Assembly (NCBI GenBank): GCA_027532825.1
Contig: JAPZTL010000002.1
Coordinates: 62,001-126,000 of the forward strand
From: Silanimonas sp021297925
Lineage (GTDB): Bacteria > Pseudomonadota > Gammaproteobacteria > Xanthomonadales > Xanthomonadaceae
Direction: 5' to 3'
DNA: 64,000 bases
Shown: positions 16,876 to 24,651 of the stretch, one piece after another
How the letters are laid out: each line of letters begins with the position of its first letter
Numbering within the stretch: the first letter of the stretch is position 1
Made by a program: the position numbers and the translations under genes
Notes under the pieces: generated by a model
Database searches by the model: none
What the model saw: the letters and a program-made list of their open reading frames with translations, nothing else
What the model was told of the DNA's origin: nothing

Positions 16876-17732
16876 TCCTCGATCATCCCCGCCGCCTCGC
16901 GGGCGTCGAGCCATTCCATCGCGTCGCGCGGCTTCAGTCCGGCCGCCTTCTCGAAGGCCTCGGCGGCGGCGGCCTCGCCCTTGCGGCCGTTCAGGAGCAG
17001 CAGCACGTTGCCATGCTCGAGGTGGGCGACCGGCGACTTCGGCACGAGCTTCAGCGCCTTCGCCACATGCTTCTCCGCTTCCGACGCCTTGGCGCCATAG
17101 GTCAATCCGGCGATCATCCCGCCCACCTTCGAAACCACCTCGGCGTGGTAAACGGCCATCGCGAGATGGGCTTCGGCGTGGTCGGGGGCGAGCGCCAGGG
17201 CCCGGTCGAGGCTGTCCCGCACCTTGCCGGCGAGGCCGTCCTTCAGCGCCTTCACGATGCTGATGCCCTGGCTGTAGCGACCCAGCGCGAACGCCCTCCG
17301 GTAGTGGCTGTTCGCCTCTTCGGGCAAGGCCACGATCGCGTCCTCGGCGAGTCCCATGGCGGCCTGGAAACGGGCCAGCCTCGTGTTCTCGTCGTCGACG
17401 AGGTAGGCCCCATGGATGCCTGCGGCCTTGACGGCCACCGACGCTCCCAGCGGGCCGAGCGCCAGACCGGCTTCCCAGGCCGCCTCGAAGCGGCCTTCGT
17501 GGAAGGCGCGCCACGCGTCCTGCAGCGAGGCGGCGAGGGACGCGGCATCGAGGCCCTTCGGCGCCGACTTGCCGGCCGCCTTCAGCATCGCCGCGGCGCG
17601 CTTCTCGTCGGGGTAAGGCTCACCATCGCCGGCATGCAGGTCCTTCCAGGCTTTCTTCAGGGCGTCGCCACCGAACTCGAACCGCCCCTCGGCCGGCATC
17701 TCGGCCCAGCCCGCTTTCTTCTTCGTCGCCAT
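16872..17732 (-). CDS. TPR-like hypothetical protein
   Basis: This 286-residue protein is Ala-rich, with charged ends and no signal peptide. Repeating helical pairs with the A-x-x-x-Y/H and ALALAPDHAEAHLAMAVYHAE pattern (about residues 185-210) and HVAKALKLVPKSPVAHLEHGN (about 225-250) are tetratricopeptide-like, so a protein-binding scaffold is likely. It is translationally coupled to the sugar dehydrogenase through a 4-base overlap. That suggests, but does not prove, a role with polysaccharide synthesis. Confidence 0.65.
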   Translation of the reverse strand: MATKKKAGWAEMPAEGRFEFGGDALKKAWKDLHAGDGEPYPDEKRAAAMLKAAGKSAPKGLDAASLAASLQDAWRAFHEGRFEAAWEAGLALGPLGASVAVKAAGIHGAYLVDDENTRLARFQAAMGLAEDAIVALPEEANSHYRRAFALGRYSQGISIVKALKDGLAGKVRDSLDRALALAPDHAEAHLAMAVYHAEVVSKVGGMIAGLTYGAKASEAEKHVAKALKLVPKSPVAHLEHGNVLLLLNGRKGEAAAAEAFEKAAGLKPRDAMEWLDAREAAGMIEE

Positions 17733-17858
17733 GCGAATGCTCCGTGGTCGTGGCGGAAAGACTGCGTCGCCGCGACGTCCGCGTCTAGTGTGATTGCTCG
17801 GCCTCGGCTGCCGAGACTGCCGTCGTCGCCAATCCCGGCGACGTCACGACGGTGTCCC

Positions 17859-18317
17859 ATGGCCCGCAAGACCCTCCGCCCCCGTACCCGAGCCGCCGCC
17901 GCGCCGGCGCCCACGCTCGACGCCCGCAGCCTCGCCCTTGCCTCGCTCGGGGCGGTGCTCCGTGGCCGTCGCGAAGTGATCCGCCTCGCCGGCGAAGCCG
18001 CCGCCGTCCCGGTCCGTCTGCGGGCCGGTGCCGCCGCCGCCGCCGCCACCGCCCGCCAGGAAGCCGCCAAGCTCGCGAAGGAAGCGGGCCGCCGCATTGC
18101 CCCGGTCAAGAAGAACGTGGCTCTCCTCCGCTCGCAGGCGGACCAAGCCCTCACCGGGGCCGCCACGACCCTCAACCCGCTGCTCGCCCGCGTGGGCCTG
18201 CCGGGCCTGCCTGGCCGCCCCGTCGCGAAGAAGGCCCCGGTGCGGAAGACGGCTCGGCGTGCTGCGGCGGGCCAGCGCACGGCGGCCCGCGCCGCCGCGC
18301 CGCGAAAGCGCGCCTGA
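17859..18317 (+). CDS. small basic Ala/Arg-rich protein, phasin- or histone-like
   Basis: This 152-residue protein is extremely rich in Ala, Arg and Lys. An amphipathic helical region (about residues 25-105) contains RLAGEAAAVPVRLRAGAAAAAATA and a QEAAKLAKEAGRR segment. A C-terminal tail contains KKAPVRKTARR and other basic clusters, resembling the tails of PhaF-type phasins and AlgP-like histone proteins. The ATG at 17859 is the first that fits this composition; a Shine-Dalgarno sequence is not obvious. A 13-base palindrome, CTCGGCTGCCGAG (17803-17815), lies upstream. The TetR gene ends one base after its stop on the opposite strand. Function is inferred only from composition and neighbours. 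Confidence 0.6.
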   Translation: MARKTLRPRTRAAAAPAPTLDARSLALASLGAVLRGRREVIRLAGEAAAVPVRLRAGAAAAAATARQEAAKLAKEAGRRIAPVKKNVALLRSQADQALTGAATTLNPLLARVGLPGLPGRPVAKKAPVRKTARRAAAGQRTAARAAAPRKRA

Positions 18318-18318
18318 G

Positions 18319-18945
18319 TCAGTCCAGGTAGGCCTTGCTGAGCGTGTGCAGGTGCACGCGCTCGGCGTCCCTCAGGAAGGGGGCGATCAGCATCATCACT
18401 TGGACGATGCCTTGGCGAATCGCCTTGGCCTCGTCCTGGTCGCCGCGGGCGGACGCGTAGTTCAGCCAGAAGGTCGCCAGCACCAGCAGGTTGGTCGCGA
18501 GGCCGTCCATCTCGGCCGGCGAGGCGCGCAGGATGCCCGCTTGCGACAGGCCGCGGATCACCGCGGTCGCGTTCTCCGTGGCCCGCTTCAGGATCCGCGC
18601 GAACCGCATCCGCAGGCGCCGGTTGCGGCTGAGGATGTCGACCAGGTCCCGGTAGAGGAAGCGGTAATCCCAGATGCACTCAAAGACGAGGTGCATCTGC
18701 AGCCAGATGTCCTCGAGGTCCGGCAGCCGGTTGGACGGCACCGACATCGCCTCGCCGATGCGCTCCTCGTAGCGGCCGAAGAGCTGCTCGATGATGTCGT
18801 CCTTGTTCCGGAAGTGGTAGTACAGGTTGCCCGGGCTGATCTCCAGCTCGTCGGCGATGTGGTTCGTCGTCACGTTCGGCTCGCCCTGGGCGTTGAACAT
18901 CGCCAGGGCGCAGTCGAGGATCCGCTGCCGGGTCTGGGGGGCCAT
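18319..18945 (-). CDS. TetR-family transcriptional regulator
   Basis: This 208-residue regulator has an N-terminal helix-turn-helix (TTNHIADELEISPGNLYYHFRNKDD, about residues 26-50, given here in two overlapping motifs: IADELEISPGNLYYHF and FRNKDDI). The ligand domain is of the type seen in PhaD-like and fatty-acid-responsive members. It is 13 bases downstream of the acyl-CoA-binding protein gene on the same strand and divergent from the fatty acyl-CoA reductase. It therefore probably senses an acyl-CoA and controls both transcripts; that is inference from context. A strong palindrome in the shared intergenic region (19338-19358) is a candidate operator. Confidence 0.85.
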   Translation of the reverse strand: MAPQTRQRILDCALAMFNAQGEPNVTTNHIADELEISPGNLYYHFRNKDDIIEQLFGRYEERIGEAMSVPSNRLPDLEDIWLQMHLVFECIWDYRFLYRDLVDILSRNRRLRMRFARILKRATENATAVIRGLSQAGILRASPAEMDGLATNLLVLATFWLNYASARGDQDEAKAIRQGIVQVMMLIAPFLRDAERVHLHTLSKAYLD

Positions 18946-18958
18946 GGGTCCGTGCGGG

Positions 18959-19216
18959 TCAGCCCGCCAGCGACTTCACGAGCGCGACGTACTTCTTCAT
19001 CGCCTCGTCCTGGGTCATGCCCTTGAGCTTCTCCCAGGCCTCGTACTTGGCATTGCCGACGAAATCGAAGAACCCGGGCTTGGGCCCGTTCACGTCGCCC
19101 TCCGACCCCTGCTTGTAGAGCGCGTAGAGTCGCAGCAGGGTGTCGTTGTCGGGGCGTTCGGCCAGGCCCATGACGGTTTCCTTGGCCTTCTCGAACTGCG
19201 TCTTCAGGTCGGACAT
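18959..19216 (-). CDS. acyl-CoA-binding protein (ACBP)
   Basis: This 85-residue single-domain ACBP begins MSDLKTQFEKAKETVMGL. Family residues are present: LLRLYALYKQGSEGDVN and KYEAWEKLKGMTQDEAM, which include the Tyr and Lys contacts to the CoA moiety. ACBP binds long-chain acyl-CoA in the cytoplasm and protects or delivers it. It is common in eukaryotes and scattered in bacteria. It lies divergent to a fatty acyl-CoA reductase and in one unit with a TetR regulator, which suggests it supplies acyl-CoA to that enzyme. Confidence 0.93.
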   Translation of the reverse strand: MSDLKTQFEKAKETVMGLAERPDNDTLLRLYALYKQGSEGDVNGPKPGFFDFVGNAKYEAWEKLKGMTQDEAMKKYVALVKSLAG

Positions 19217-19245
19217 CGTGGCACATCCTCGGGAGCGGCCGGGAC

Positions 19246-19274
19246 GAAATAGCATGCCCCCTCGGCAGGGTCAA
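19246..19274 (-). promoter_or_regulatory. sigma-70 promoter of the ACBP-TetR unit
   Basis: On the minus strand TTGACC (19274-19269) and TATTTC (19251-19246) are spaced by 17 bases. Transcription would start about 25 bases before the ACBP ATG. Confidence 0.55.
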
Positions 19275-19337
19275 CGCATGGGGCGGCAGGCTGGCCGTTT
19301 GCCGGCCGGCGAGGCCTCTGGCACCGTAGCCGGGTTG

Positions 19338-19358
19338 GCACCGCGGGCCCCGCGGTGC
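19338..19358. promoter_or_regulatory. perfect 9-bp inverted repeat, candidate TetR operator
   Basis: The arms GCACCGCGG and CCGCGGTGC enclose a 3-base centre, 33 bases upstream of the fatty acyl-CoA reductase start. A 21-base palindrome between a TetR unit and a divergent target gene is a natural operator candidate. A hairpin in the 5' leader of the reductase mRNA is the alternative. Confidence 0.4.
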
Positions 19359-19390
19359 ACGGGTTCACGTCGTTTCGGGGAGAGGGAGAC

Positions 19391-21379
19391 ATGGCGTATT
19401 TCGTGACGGGTGGTACCGGCTTCATCGGCCGCTTCCTGGTGGGCAAGCTGCTGAAGCGCAAGGGCACCGTCCACGTGCTGGTCCGGAAGGGCTCGCAGGA
19501 GAAGTTCGACGAGACGGCCGAGCGCATGGGTTGGGACCGCAGGCGCGTCCTGCCGGTGGTCGGCGACCTCTCCAAGCCGAAACTCGGCTTGACCGCCGCC
19601 CAGATCAAGGCGTTGACGGGGAAGGTGAAGCATGTGTTCCACCTCGCCGCGATCTACGACCTCACGGCCGACGCCGAGTCGCAGCGTGTCGCCAACGTGG
19701 AAGGCACGAGGCACGCGATGGAGCTCGCCGGGGCGCTCAAGGCCCAGTGCTTCCACCACACCAGCTCGATCGCCGCTGCCGGCCTTTACCCCGGTGTGTT
19801 CCGCGAGGACATGTTCGACGAGGCCGAAGGCCTCAACGATCCGTACTTCCGCACCAAGCACGATTCCGAAGGCCTCGTGCGCAAGTCCTGCCCGGTGCCC
19901 TACCGCATCTATCGCCCGGGCGTGGTCATCGGCCACAGCAAGACCGGCGAGATCGACAAGATCGACGGCCCGTACTACCTGTTCACGCTGATCAAGAAGA
20001 TCCGCCAGACGCTTCCGCAGTGGATGCCGACGCTGGGCATCGAGGGCGGCAAGATCAACCTCGTGCCGGTGGATTTCGTCGTCGATGCGATGGACCACAT
20101 CGCGCACAAGCGCGGGCTCGACGGCAAGTGCGTCCATCTCGTCGATCCCGATCCGATGCGCATCGGTGAGGTCATGAACATCTTCGCGCGCGCCGCCCAC
20201 GCGCCCGAGATGAGCATGCGCATCGACGCGCGCATGTTCGCCGTCGTGCCGGGCTACATCCGCAGCGCCATCAAGAACCTGCCGCCGGTCCAGCGGTTCA
20301 CGAAGGTGGTGCTCAAGGACCTTCGCATCCCGCGCGAGGCGCTGGGGTACATCACGTATCCCACGCGCTTCGACACCCGCGAGGTCGAGCGCGCCCTGAA
20401 GGGCAGCGGCATCTCCGTGCCGAAGCTCGAGGACTACGCCTGGCGCCTCTGGGACTATTGGGAGCGCCACCTCGACCCCGACCTCTTCGTCGACCGTTCG
20501 CTGCGGGGCAAGGTCGAGGGCAAAGTCGTGCTGATCACCGGCGGCTCGTCGGGCATCGGCCTCGCGGCGGCCCACAAGGTCGCAGAGGCGGGCGCCAAGG
20601 TCGTCATCTGCGCGCGCGGCGAGGAAGAGCTGTTCAAGGCCCGCGACGAGATCACGGCGAGGGGAGGCACCTGCCATGCCTTTACTGCGGACCTCACCGA
20701 CATGGCGAGCTGCGACGAGCTGATCAAGCGCATCCACGCCGAAGTCGGTCCGGTCGACATCCTGGTCAACAACGCCGGCCGCTCGATCCGCCGCTCCATC
20801 GAACTGAGCTTCGACCGCTTCCATGATTTCGAGCGGACGATGCAGCTCAACTATTTCGGCAGCCTGCGCCTGATCATGGGCGTGCTGCCGGCCATGATCG
20901 AGCGCCGTGGCGGGCACATCATCAACATCTCCTCGATCGGAGTGCTGGCGAATTCGCCGCGCTTCTCGGCCTACGTGGCCTCGAAGTCGGCCTTGGACGC
21001 CTTCAGTCGCTGCGCCCAGGGCGAGCTGTCGAACAAGAACATCTGCTTCACCACGATCAATATGCCGCTGGTGAAGACCCCGATGATCGCTCCGACCAAG
21101 ATGTACGACTCGGTCCCGACGCTGACCCCGGAAGAGGCCGGCGACCTGATCGTACAGGCCATCATCGAGCGCTCCAGTCGCGTGGCGACGCGCCTCGGCA
21201 TCTTCGCCGCGGTGCTCAACGCCGTGGCGCCAAAGGCCTACGAGATCGTGATGAACACGGCCTACGAGCTGTTCCCCGACTCGGCGGCCGCCAAGGGGAT
21301 CAAGGGCGTCCGCGAGGGCGACAAGGCGACGAACGAGCAGATCGCCTTCGCCGCGCTCATGCGCGGCGTCCACTGGTGA
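19391..21379 (+). CDS. two-domain fatty acyl-CoA reductase (SDR fusion)
   Basis: This 662-residue protein has two NAD(P)-binding reductase domains. Domain 1 (about 1-370) is a male-sterility/NAD-binding-4 type domain with TGGTGFIGRFL and YFRTKHDSEGLV. Domain 2 (about 375-662) is a classical SDR with ITGGSSGIGLAAAHKV, VNNAGRS and the catalytic YVASKSALDAF. This order and length match the bacterial fatty acyl-CoA reductases known from Marinobacter, which reduce long-chain acyl-CoA through the aldehyde to the fatty alcohol, a wax-ester precursor. The start at 19391 has a strong Shine-Dalgarno sequence (GGGGAGAGGGAG). The divergent ACBP/TetR pair supports an acyl-CoA substrate. No wax synthase is seen in the window. 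Confidence 0.85.
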   Translation: MAYFVTGGTGFIGRFLVGKLLKRKGTVHVLVRKGSQEKFDETAERMGWDRRRVLPVVGDLSKPKLGLTAAQIKALTGKVKHVFHLAAIYDLTADAESQRVANVEGTRHAMELAGALKAQCFHHTSSIAAAGLYPGVFREDMFDEAEGLNDPYFRTKHDSEGLVRKSCPVPYRIYRPGVVIGHSKTGEIDKIDGPYYLFTLIKKIRQTLPQWMPTLGIEGGKINLVPVDFVVDAMDHIAHKRGLDGKCVHLVDPDPMRIGEVMNIFARAAHAPEMSMRIDARMFAVVPGYIRSAIKNLPPVQRFTKVVLKDLRIPREALGYITYPTRFDTREVERALKGSGISVPKLEDYAWRLWDYWERHLDPDLFVDRSLRGKVEGKVVLITGGSSGIGLAAAHKVAEAGAKVVICARGEEELFKARDEITARGGTCHAFTADLTDMASCDELIKRIHAEVGPVDILVNNAGRSIRRSIELSFDRFHDFERTMQLNYFGSLRLIMGVLPAMIERRGGHIINISSIGVLANSPRFSAYVASKSALDAFSRCAQGELSNKNICFTTINMPLVKTPMIAPTKMYDSVPTLTPEEAGDLIVQAIIERSSRVATRLGIFAAVLNAVAPKAYEIVMNTAYELFPDSAAAKGIKGVREGDKATNEQIAFAALMRGVHW

Positions 21380-21404
21380 TGCTCCCGCCCCGCCGATGAC
21401 ACGG

Positions 21405-21430
21405 AAAGGCCCACCTCGCGGTGGGCCTTT
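21405..21430. terminator. bidirectional intrinsic terminator
   Basis: A perfect 11-bp stem, AAAGGCCCACC / GGTGGGCCTTT, has a TCGC loop between the convergent reductase gene and the membrane protein gene at 21455. The A and T ends serve both directions. Confidence 0.85.
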
Positions 21431-21454
21431 CGACATCGGGTGCCGCCCCGTCGA

Positions 21455-22402
21455 TCAGCCGCAGCGGCGCCAGCGGACGCCCTCGGCGGGGTCCTTGGAC
21501 TCCAGCTGCAGGCGGATGTCGCGAAGCTCGGGGTACTTGGGCGCCAGGCCGCAGGCCGCCTCGAACACGCCGTCGGCCCCATGCCCAGGCAGCAGGTCGA
21601 TGACGATGGTGGTGTTGCTGGACCACTGGGCCGCCTCGACGCCGCGCAGGTCGATCAGCGACGAGACCAGCGCTGCACGCCGCGCATCCTCGCTGGCCGC
21701 GACCGCCGCCTCGTCCGACGACGGGGCGGATGCGGCGTCCGGGCGCGGCGCGGAAGGGCTGGGCACGATCATCGTCGAGCCCGCCGTTTCGGCGCCGATC
21801 GATCCGCCGTCGGGCAGGTTCATGACCACGATCGCGGCGCCGAGGAGCGCCGCTGCGGTGGTTGCAAGGGCGCGCGGGCGCACCAGGCTCTCGCTGGCTT
21901 CGCGACCGACTTCTTGGCGCACGCGCTCGTCGATGTGCCGTTCGACGAGGGGCCACAGGGAGTCTCCCCCCAGCAGGCGGACGCCATCGCGTTCCGATTG
22001 GGCCACGGCCGCCGGTTCAAGCGTCCCGAGGGTCGCAAGGCACAGCGCGTCGGCCTCCACCTCGGCCTGTCGACGCTGGGCGTCGGCGATGGCCGGCGGA
22101 CCGATGCGGTAGGTTGTTCCGTGCTTGTAGACGAGCAAGGTGCGCTTGCCGTCCCCCGTGAGCAAGCGCTCGGGCAGCGGGACGCCCTTGTCGCTCAGCA
22201 GGGTCTCCGAGGCGCCTCCCTCGCCCTGCAACGCCCTCGCGAGGAGGTCGAGACCCTCCTTCCAGCTGCGCGAAGCGAGGACTTCCGTGCCGATCCGCAG
22301 TTCCGCCTTGCGGCGCTCCACGCGGTCGAAGTACAGCCGAGCGCCGAGGATGAGGGCGACGGTGACCGCGACCGCGACGAGGATGAAGACGATGGGTGTC
22401 AC
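21455..22402 (-). CDS. membrane-anchored hypothetical protein
   Basis: This 315-residue protein has two hydrophobic segments. The first is N-terminal (MTPIVFILVAVAVTVALILG). The second is at about 180-200 (ALATTAAALLGAAIVVM). It is followed by a Pro/Ala/Ser-rich linker and a C-terminal domain with two conserved-looking cysteines (AACGLAP and RWRRCG), probably periplasmic. The region between the two segments would be cytoplasmic. I do not recognise a family. It is alone between two terminators and next to lipid-granule genes, so no function is assigned. Confidence 0.65.
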   Translation of the reverse strand: MTPIVFILVAVAVTVALILGARLYFDRVERRKAELRIGTEVLASRSWKEGLDLLARALQGEGGASETLLSDKGVPLPERLLTGDGKRTLLVYKHGTTYRIGPPAIADAQRRQAEVEADALCLATLGTLEPAAVAQSERDGVRLLGGDSLWPLVERHIDERVRQEVGREASESLVRPRALATTAAALLGAAIVVMNLPDGGSIGAETAGSTMIVPSPSAPRPDAASAPSSDEAAVAASEDARRAALVSSLIDLRGVEAAQWSSNTTIVIDLLPGHGADGVFEAACGLAPKYPELRDIRLQLESKDPAEGVRWRRCG

Positions 22403-22456
22403 GAGTCACGTTCCCGGCCAGAAGGAGCGCCACTGTAGCCGAAGGGCGGAGCGCGG

Positions 22457-22486
22457 AAAAAAACACGGCGCCCGAGGGCGCCGTGT
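22457..22486 (-). terminator. intrinsic terminator downstream of the phasin gene
   Basis: The stem ACACGGCGCC / GGCGCCGTGT with a short loop is followed by seven T residues on the minus strand. It ends the transcript that contains the phasin gene at 22560 and the large hairpin at 22495-22552. Confidence 0.85.
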
Positions 22487-22494
22487 CGAGAAGA

Positions 22495-22552
22495 ACGCCC
22501 GGAGGCGGAAACAGAAGGGGAGGGGGCTTCCGTTTCCGTGGCCTTCGGGCGT
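22495..22552 (-). other. long imperfect stem-loop in the phasin 3' untranslated region
   Basis: The left arm ACGCCCGGAGGC + GGAAACAGAAG and the right arm CTTCCGTTTCC + GTG + GCCTTCGGGCGT pair over about 23 positions, with two single mismatches and a 3-base bulge. The loop is the G-rich run GGGAGGGGG (C-rich in the minus-strand RNA). It begins eight bases after the phasin stop codon and precedes a separate terminator. It could protect the mRNA 3' end, bind a regulator or be processed to a small RNA; all three are inference. Confidence 0.6.
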
Positions 22553-22559
22553 TGGAGCG

Positions 22560-23180
22560 TCAGCCCTGCGGCGCGTCCGGGGCGGCCACCGGCGCCAGCG
22601 CGGCCTTGCGCGCTCGCGGCGTGCGGGTGGCGGCCTTCACCGTCTTGGCCGGCTTGCGGGCCGGGGCCTTAGTGGCCGGCTTGGCCTTCTTCGTCGGAGC
22701 CGGCTTCGCTTTCGCGGCCGGGGCGGCCGACTTGGCCGGAGCCGCACCGCGCTGCTTGATCGCACGGGTCAGGGCATCGACGCGGCCGTTCAGTTCGACC
22801 AGGTCTTCTCGGGTCGGCACGCCCAAGCGGGTCAAGGCGCGCTGGACGCGCTCCTCGAACACCTTCTCCAGGCGATCCCAGGTGTCCACGGCGCGCTCGC
22901 GCACGGTGCCGACGCGCTCCTCGACGGCGTCGCGGACGGCGTCCACTCGGCCGGTCGCGAGCTTGCGGGTCGCGGCCTCGAAGCCCGAGCCTTCCTTCAC
23001 GAGGGCCTCGAACAGCTTGGAGCCTTCCTGCTGGGCGCGCTGGAACGCCCCCACGCCGGCCAGCCAGATCTGCTGGGCCGAGTCCGCCAAGCCGCGGGAG
23101 ATCTGCTCGGCCTTGGCCTGCAGGTCCGGGTTCTGGGCGGCGGCCGTCTTGCGACGGGTCGACTTCTTGAGCTTGGCCAT
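22560..23180 (-). CDS. phasin (PhaF/PhaI-type granule-associated protein)
   Basis: This 206-residue protein has an N-terminal phasin domain (about 15-130) with the typical helix QQIWLAGVGAFQRAQQEGSK and a coiled-coil stretch around VFEERVQRALTRLGVPTREDLVELNGRVDALTRAI (here about residues 105-140). The Lys/Ala/Pro-rich C-terminus (PAKSAAPAAKAKPAPTKKAK and following) resembles the DNA-binding tail of PhaF. Phasins coat polyhydroxyalkanoate or other lipid granules and can tether them to the nucleoid. The gene has its own 3' hairpin and terminator. The patatin gene lies upstream on the same strand. Confidence 0.88.
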   Translation of the reverse strand: MAKLKKSTRRKTAAAQNPDLQAKAEQISRGLADSAQQIWLAGVGAFQRAQQEGSKLFEALVKEGSGFEAATRKLATGRVDAVRDAVEERVGTVRERAVDTWDRLEKVFEERVQRALTRLGVPTREDLVELNGRVDALTRAIKQRGAAPAKSAAPAAKAKPAPTKKAKPATKAPARKPAKTVKAATRTPRARKAALAPVAAPDAPQG

Positions 23181-23266
23181 GGGCCGTGCACCTTTACAGG
23201 GTGGGGGAAAGTGGGCGCAGTCTCGGTAGCTGCGCTAGAGCATTCACACCAGCGCCGCGCCGGGCA

Positions 23267-24574
23267 TCATGAGGCGGACGGCCGACGCCGCCGGGAGGAT
23301 CGCCGCGCCGCGCCGCGGGCCGCAGGCGTGCCCCGCGGCGTGCGTGCCGATTCGGCCGCGAGCTGGGCCTCGAGGTCGTCGAGCGAGCGGCGGAGCCGAG
23401 CCGTCGCCTCCGTGCGGGGTGGTTCCGCCGCGATGCCATCGAGGATCGACAGGCCGTGCGCATCGAGGACCTCGTCTCTGAGACGAAGGCCGTGGCGGGC
23501 GAACAGCGGGCCGAGTTCGGCGCGACGCTCCCGCAGGTCCTTGAGCGTGGCGTGGAACGCGTACTCGCACACTTTCAGCCGGTTGCCGTAGCTGAAGACG
23601 CTCGTGAAGAACATCTCCCCGTCGTCCTCGTCCGGCTCCATCACCAGCTGGTCGGTCTCCGGGTACTGGCGGGCGTATTTCTCAAGGCCGACCTGCACGC
23701 GCGACTGCAACAGGGTCCGGAAGGTCTGCGACAGCACGACCGGCAGTCCCCCCTCGGCGAGGCGCTTCATGCCGGCCGGTCGCTTGCCGCCGCGGGAGGC
23801 ATTGAAGGGCACGAACGGGTTGATGCCGAGCAGCAGGTCGATGCCGCGATCAAGCGCGGTCGAGGCATGCATCGTGCGACGGAGGGCGCCGTCGACGAAG
23901 TGCCGGTCGCGGATGCACACGGGCGGGTAGAGGCCTGGCAGGGCCGAGCTGGCCTGCACGGCGCGAGAGATCGGCACGTCGTCCCAGTCGCGGGATCCGA
24001 AGCGCACCGCCTTGCCGCTGTCGAGGTCCACGGCGACGACGTACAGGGGGCGGTCGAGTTCGCGGAAGTCGTTGCTCCGGCCGTCGGCCGTGAACAGCTT
24101 GCGGAGGAACAGCTCGATGCCCGCGTTGTCGAACAGCCCGTTCGGGATGACACCGCCGAGCCGGCTGACCAGCTCGCCGAACGAGGCGGAAAGCGGGTCC
24201 GCGAGGGCTTCCCGGGCCCACCGCAGGACGAGGCCGGGGGCGCTTCCCGCGCGCCGGAGGTACTCGCCGATGGCCGGCCGGAGGAACAGTTCCGGGTGGA
24301 AGCGGATGTCGGAATCCCCGGTCAGGAAGACGCGGCACATGGCGGCCGTATCGATCCGGTTGGCGAGGCCCGCGGCGAGGAAGGCGCCCGAGCTGACGCC
24401 CACGTAGACATCGAGCCGGGTCAGGTCCAGCCCTTCGATCGCCCGGTCGAGCGCGCGCAGCGCCCCGAGTTCGTACATGCCCCCCGTGGGCCCTCCGCCG
24501 GCGATCGCCAGGCCGATGCGGCCTTGGCTCGAGGTGCGGGGACGGGCAGGTTGGACGACGAGCATGGGCGGCAT
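23267..24574 (-). CDS. patatin-like phospholipase
   Basis: This 435-residue Ser/Asp-dyad lipid hydrolase has an oxyanion-hole motif in LAIAGGGPTGGMYELGALRAL. The nucleophile serine is in GVSSGAFLAAG (GxSxG). The catalytic Asp is in RHFVDGALRR (DGA). The C-terminal ~130 residues are Arg-rich and less conserved. There is no signal peptide, so it is likely cytoplasmic or peripheral to membranes or granules. A second Met at codon 4 could be the true start. Patatins near phasin genes may act on granule-surface lipids or depolymerise storage polymer; that role is inferred from neighbours. Confidence 0.87.
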   Translation of the reverse strand: MPPMLVVQPARPRTSSQGRIGLAIAGGGPTGGMYELGALRALDRAIEGLDLTRLDVYVGVSSGAFLAAGLANRIDTAAMCRVFLTGDSDIRFHPELFLRPAIGEYLRRAGSAPGLVLRWAREALADPLSASFGELVSRLGGVIPNGLFDNAGIELFLRKLFTADGRSNDFRELDRPLYVVAVDLDSGKAVRFGSRDWDDVPISRAVQASSALPGLYPPVCIRDRHFVDGALRRTMHASTALDRGIDLLLGINPFVPFNASRGGKRPAGMKRLAEGGLPVVLSQTFRTLLQSRVQVGLEKYARQYPETDQLVMEPDEDDGEMFFTSVFSYGNRLKVCEYAFHATLKDLRERRAELGPLFARHGLRLRDEVLDAHGLSILDGIAAEPPRTEATARLRRSLDDLEAQLAAESARTPRGTPAARGAARRSSRRRRPSAS

Positions 24575-24651
24575 CGGTGGGCAGGGCGACCGATTCTAGC
24601 CCCGCCCGCGATGCCGCATCATGTCCGCCATCGCATTCGGATGGATCGGGC

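Noticed and set aside
16876..17514. Fusion of the sugar dehydrogenase with upstream sequence
   Set aside because: The extension is the out-of-frame shadow of the TPR-like gene; a 4-base ATGA overlap gives the real start.
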